A DNA stretch of 64,000 nucleotides, taken from NCBI GenBank assembly GCA_029260455.1, contig JAJDDF010000006.1:372001-436000 (forward strand), read 5' to 3'. The translations under genes and the position numbers were made by a program. Positions 60,659 to 64,000 of the stretch are shown piece after piece. Below the pieces are notes generated by a model. That model made no database searches. It was not told the origin of the DNA and was given only the letters and a program-made list of their open reading frames with translations. The number at the start of each line of letters is the position of its first letter. Position 1 is the stretch's first letter. The stretch comes from Phycisphaerales bacterium (GTDB lineage Bacteria; Planctomycetota; Phycisphaerae; Phycisphaerales; UBA1924).

Positions 60659-63600
60659 ATGGCCGGGGACAAGACACAAAATAGTGAACCCGCGGTGCCT
60701 GGGGCGGTACCTTCCCCGATGGGTGATCCCTCGCATAAGCTGAATTCGATGGTGGACGTTCGTGAGCCCTTACGGCGATTGCGCCGGCGTCTGATCGGGC
60801 GCGCGGTCTTTCAAGAGGCAGCGCTGTTGATCGTGGGCGCACTTGCGGTGCTCTTGGCAGCAGGTGCGATTGATTTCCTGCTGCGGTTTCCATCTGCGAT
60901 TCGCCAGGTGTTCTTCGTTGCAGGATGTGCTGTAGTTGGGTGGGCTATTGCGCGACACCTGCTTCCGGCGATTCGGTTTCGACCAAGCCTGACAAGTGTG
61001 GCATTGCGCGTTGAATCGCAATCACCGGAGGTGCACGGTCGCCTTGCAAGTGCCATTGATTTTGCGGGCTCCGAGACATTGAAAAAAAGCGATCTTCTTG
61101 AACAAGACCTTGCGCGCGTGGTTATTGATCATGTCGCCCGGGATGTTGATGGTGTTGATCTTCGGCGGGCGATTCGCCATGACATTACGCACCGGCGAAC
61201 AGGCGAACTCCTCTTGGCGGTGGTCGCGGTAGTCATGCTTATTGGTTTGAGCCCGGCGATGACAAAGATTGGCGCGCAGCGGTTGCTCTTGCCTTGGACT
61301 GGCGCAGAGTGGCCCAAGCGAACTGGCGTGATGAACTTGACTGCCGAAGCAGTGCATCCGCGCGGCGAAGCGATGGCGATGCGTGCGCTTCTGACACGCT
61401 CTGAACGAAGCGCAGAACGCACCGAGGTGGCGGTGCAGTTTCGTGTATTGATTGATGGGCACCCGCAAGTGATGCGCCGGGAGATTTTGGCGCTACAGGG
61501 CAGTGAAGTGACTATTGATGATTCCAAGGCGCAGGGACATCTTTTCGAGCGACTCATTGAGCCGGAAGGCGATGCTATTGAGTATCGTTTTCTGACGGCA
61601 GACGACAAGACAGAATGGCGCACGCTTCAATTTGTTGATCCGCCGGTCGTGCAACATGCGATGGTGACGATCACACCGCCGGAGTACGCCGCGGCGTTGC
61701 CAGGTACCGCTGAGGCGCAAGAACACGCTTTGATTGACCTTGGCCCCGGCGTGGATGATCGAGCGATTGCACCCACGGCGCTGCAAGGTGCGTTTGTTGC
61801 ATTGACACTTGAACTCAACAAGCCTGCGGAACTGCCCGAGTTGATGCAGCAGCTTCTGAGCAGTGATGCCAGTGCAGTTGTTGAGCGTCTTGATGATGGA
61901 CAGCGCTATCAGGCGAACTTTGAGTTGACGGTGGACCTTCGTCTGCGCATTGAAGCAACCGATGGCTATGGCATTCATTCGCCGGACCCTGCGGTGTACA
62001 TTTTCAGTGCAACTGCGGATCGCGCGCCCGCCGCGACCATCATTGACCCAACCAGTGATATTGAAGTGCTTGCGTCTGCGGTTGTTGATGTTGCCGCCGA
62101 AGCTCGTGATGACGTGGCGCTGTCTTTTCTGGCATTGCACCAACAGGTTTTCGTGCCCGCGGGTGTCGAGCCCTCGGGGCCGGGCGGTGCGCTGGTAGCA
62201 CAGGGCGACGCGATCGAGATCATTCGCCATAAATCTGCGAGCACACGAACTGAAAACATTCAGGCGACACTTGACCTTGGCCAACTGGAACTCGCCCCGG
62301 GCGACGAAGTGCGTCTCACAGCACTTGCTTCAGACATTTTGATGACTTCGCAGGAATTGCCGGCGGTGTCATCATCGCCTCGAATTATTCGCATTATTTC
62401 CGAACAAACGCTTGTTGATTCTATTCGCGGCGAACTGGCAGAACTTCGTCAGGCCTCGATTCGTGTCGAAGGTCAGCAAGGTGATCTTGAAACTCGGCGA
62501 GATGATGGGGCGCTGCTGCATGAACTCCGCCGCGGGCAGGGCCATGTTTCTGAGCGCGTTGAGCGTCAGCGAGCCAATGCGGAATCAATCCAAGATCGCG
62601 TCGAACAGAATCGGCTCAATGACCCCGGGCTCAATGAGTTGCTCGACGGTGTTGGAAAAGCACTTGAAGAGGCGGCGAATGCATCATCACGCGCCGAAGA
62701 AACACTTGAACGCGCTCAACAGGCAGCGACCGCAGAGGGACGCAATCCGGAAGTTGCAACAGAAGAAGAATCGCAGGCAACTGCCGCCGAGCAGGCGCAG
62801 GTGCGCGAGGCGCTGGCGCGCGTTGCGGAGATGCTTGATCGTGGCGAAGACGCGTGGGTGATTCAAAATACACTCAATCGGTTGTTGCGCGATCAGCGTG
62901 ACCTGCGCGAAGCGACGGCGTCGGCGGGGGCTGCGAGTGCGGGGCAGCGCCCGGAAGATTTATCAGAGGCGAAGCGGCGCGAGATGGAAAGACTCGCGGA
63001 AGCGCAGCGCCAACTTGCAGAGCGCACAGATGAAGCAGTGCAGGAACTGCGCGAACGCGCCGAAGAAATGAAATCGATGGATCCTGCAACAGCAGCGGGG
63101 CTCCAGCAGGCGGCGGCATCAGCCAAGGAACAGCGCGTCGCGCAGACCATGCGTGAGGCTGCCGAGGCGACAGAACAAAATCAGACTGCAAGCGCGGGGC
63201 AATCTCAGGACGAGGCAATCGAAGCGCTGGAGGAAGTGCTCGAACAACTTGAGGCCGGTGAGCGCCGGCGCGAGCAGGTGTTGAAACGGCTGCTTGCGAG
63301 TGTGATTGAATCCATTGATCAACTCATCGCCCAACAGGAAGAGGAACTGGTTGCAATCGAAGAGGCACAAGCTAATGCACCGGCGCTTCTCGGTCTTGAT
63401 ACGGGCATGATTCGTCTCAATCAGAACACGCTTGGCGTTGCGGACATGGTGCGCGGCACCGGACCGGAACTTGCGCAAGTGCTGAGTGCGGTGAGCAAAG
63501 CAAGTGATGCCCAGGTAGCAGCGATTCGCGGATTGCGCAAAACGCCCATCGATGCAGGCGCGGTTAAGGGTCACGAACAACGGTCTCTTGAGATGTTGCG

Positions 63601-64000
63601 CGATGCAGCCAGTAGAGCTAAAGAAGCTGAAGAACAACTTGAAGAACAAGAACAGGATCGTAAAGAGCGCGAGATCAAGGCGGCCTACACCGCACTATTG
63701 CGGCAGGTGACGCGCCTGGCAGAGACAACCTCAGAATTCGCCTTGGCGGATCGATTGACGCGGCGCGATCGTGCGCAACTGCGCGAACTCGCGGGCGAGC
63801 ACGACGCCATGGTTGAGCGTCTCGATGAACTGGAGCAGGACATTGAAGAAATCGCAGCGGCAGCGGTTTTTGCCCATGCCCATAAGCGAGCAAAGACACT
63901 TGCGCAGCACGGTGCAGACCAGTTGCGCGATGCAGAGGCGATGTCGGCGCTGGCCTCCCAACGCGCGATGGCCCGGGTGCTGCGGGATTTAGTTGATGCA
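60659..64000 (+). CDS. giant coiled-coil membrane protein (DUF4175-like), partial at the right edge
   Basis: At least 1114 residues with no stop in the window. Two membrane segments near the N-terminus (AVFQEAALLIVGALAVLLAAG and VFFVAGCAVVGWAIA) and a third at about residue 180 (LLLAVVAVVMLIGLSP), then beta-rich domains (VQHAMVTITPPEYAAALPG; RLRIEATDGYGIHSPDP), then from about residue 590 a long coiled coil rich in Glu, Gln, Ala and Arg (REALARVAEMLDRGEDAW and following). The layout recalls DUF4175 proteins of alphaproteobacteria. The start ATG follows GAGGGT by about 5 bases. Last visible gene of the MoxR operon. Function unknown; probably a large envelope-spanning partner. Confidence 0.8.
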   Translation, partial: MAGDKTQNSEPAVPGAVPSPMGDPSHKLNSMVDVREPLRRLRRRLIGRAVFQEAALLIVGALAVLLAAGAIDFLLRFPSAIRQVFFVAGCAVVGWAIARHLLPAIRFRPSLTSVALRVESQSPEVHGRLASAIDFAGSETLKKSDLLEQDLARVVIDHVARDVDGVDLRRAIRHDITHRRTGELLLAVVAVVMLIGLSPAMTKIGAQRLLLPWTGAEWPKRTGVMNLTAEAVHPRGEAMAMRALLTRSERSAERTEVAVQFRVLIDGHPQVMRREILALQGSEVTIDDSKAQGHLFERLIEPEGDAIEYRFLTADDKTEWRTLQFVDPPVVQHAMVTITPPEYAAALPGTAEAQEHALIDLGPGVDDRAIAPTALQGAFVALTLELNKPAELPELMQQLLSSDASAVVERLDDGQRYQANFELTVDLRLRIEATDGYGIHSPDPAVYIFSATADRAPAATIIDPTSDIEVLASAVVDVAAEARDDVALSFLALHQQVFVPAGVEPSGPGGALVAQGDAIEIIRHKSASTRTENIQATLDLGQLELAPGDEVRLTALASDILMTSQELPAVSSSPRIIRIISEQTLVDSIRGELAELRQASIRVEGQQGDLETRRDDGALLHELRRGQGHVSERVERQRANAESIQDRVEQNRLNDPGLNELLDGVGKALEEAANASSRAEETLERAQQAATAEGRNPEVATEEESQATAAEQAQVREALARVAEMLDRGEDAWVIQNTLNRLLRDQRDLREATASAGAASAGQRPEDLSEAKRREMERLAEAQRQLAERTDEAVQELRERAEEMKSMDPATAAGLQQAAASAKEQRVAQTMREAAEATEQNQTASAGQSQDEAIEALEEVLEQLEAGERRREQVLKRLLASVIESIDQLIAQQEEELVAIEEAQANAPALLGLDTGMIRLNQNTLGVADMVRGTGPELAQVLSAVSKASDAQVAAIRGLRKTPIDAGAVKGHEQRSLEMLRDAASRAKEAEEQLEEQEQDRKEREIKAAYTALLRQVTRLAETTSEFALADRLTRRDRAQLRELAGEHDAMVERLDELEQDIEEIAAAAVFAHAHKRAKTLAQHGADQLRDAEAMSALASQRAMARVLRDLVDA

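Noticed and set aside
61493-62284. 263-codon minus-strand frame inside the giant gene
   Set aside because: The plus-strand frame is open for more than 1100 codons with domain-like sequence; the antisense frame has none.
1-64000. CRISPR arrays, transposases, integrases and phage genes
   Set aside because: None seen: no regularly spaced direct repeats, and no DDE, HUH or tyrosine-recombinase signature in any credible gene.

Overview
The window looks like chromosomal DNA from a Planctomycetota bacterium, most likely class Phycisphaerae. This is judged from gene content only; no rRNA is present. Pointers are a secreted protein with dockerin-like DxNxDGxxDxxDL repeats, a signal peptidase I with a very large insert, a moxR/DUF58/BatA/VWA cluster ending in a giant coiled-coil protein, an isolated set of pseudopilin genes, and many high-GC genes with no recognisable family. 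Nearly everything is chromosomal housekeeping. I see no prophage, transposase, CRISPR array, toxin-antitoxin pair or tRNA.

Layout. 0-2 kb: tail of a trypsin-like protease and a secreted protein. 2.3-11.9 kb: a mostly minus-strand block holding a DUF4230-like protein, a membrane protein, a GGDEF cyclase, a deoxyribose-phosphate aldolase operon with two aldehyde-dehydrogenase-like proteins, a YceI protein, a histidine kinase and a Nudix hydrolase. 12-13 kb: parB, with two parS-like palindromes just to its left. 13-24 kb: mixed genes (winged-helix protein, MFS transporter, cysE, Mrp ATPase, NYN nuclease, rmuC, degenerate M16 peptidase). 24.4-29.6 kb: a tightly overlapping minus-strand envelope operon (LptF-like permease, GT-C glycosyltransferase, PAP2 phosphatase, LptG-like permease). 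29.8-33.2 kb: four pseudopilin-type genes, followed by a nuclease-like protein, three small membrane proteins and signal peptidase I. 36.8-44.5 kb: dockerin-type protein, rplM-rpsI, a CPBP protease, an M32 carboxypeptidase, a terpenoid-cyclase-like protein and rsmE. 44.6-52.4 kb: a very acidic membrane-anchored protein, a degenerate 2-hydroxyacid dehydrogenase overlapping comEC, an RNase Z-like protein behind a structured leader, and dnaA. 52.8-64 kb: mutM, then the moxR/Bat-like operon running off the right edge.

How it fits together. parB, two parS sites, dnaA and an apparent flip in strand composition near 12 kb (G-rich plus strand to the right, C-rich to the left, whichever way genes point) suggest an origin-proximal region. 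The other recurring theme is the cell envelope: LPS export, pseudopilins, signal peptidase, lipoproteins and the Bat-like complex.

The most unusual points are a short repeat family (CCGCAGAGGCGCAGAGGACG type) placed at the 3' ends of genes between 2 and 10 kb, several degenerate enzymes whose catalytic residues are missing but which sit in intact operons, and a two-hairpin leader before the gene at 49.9 kb. I found no clear candidate for an entirely new multi-gene system.
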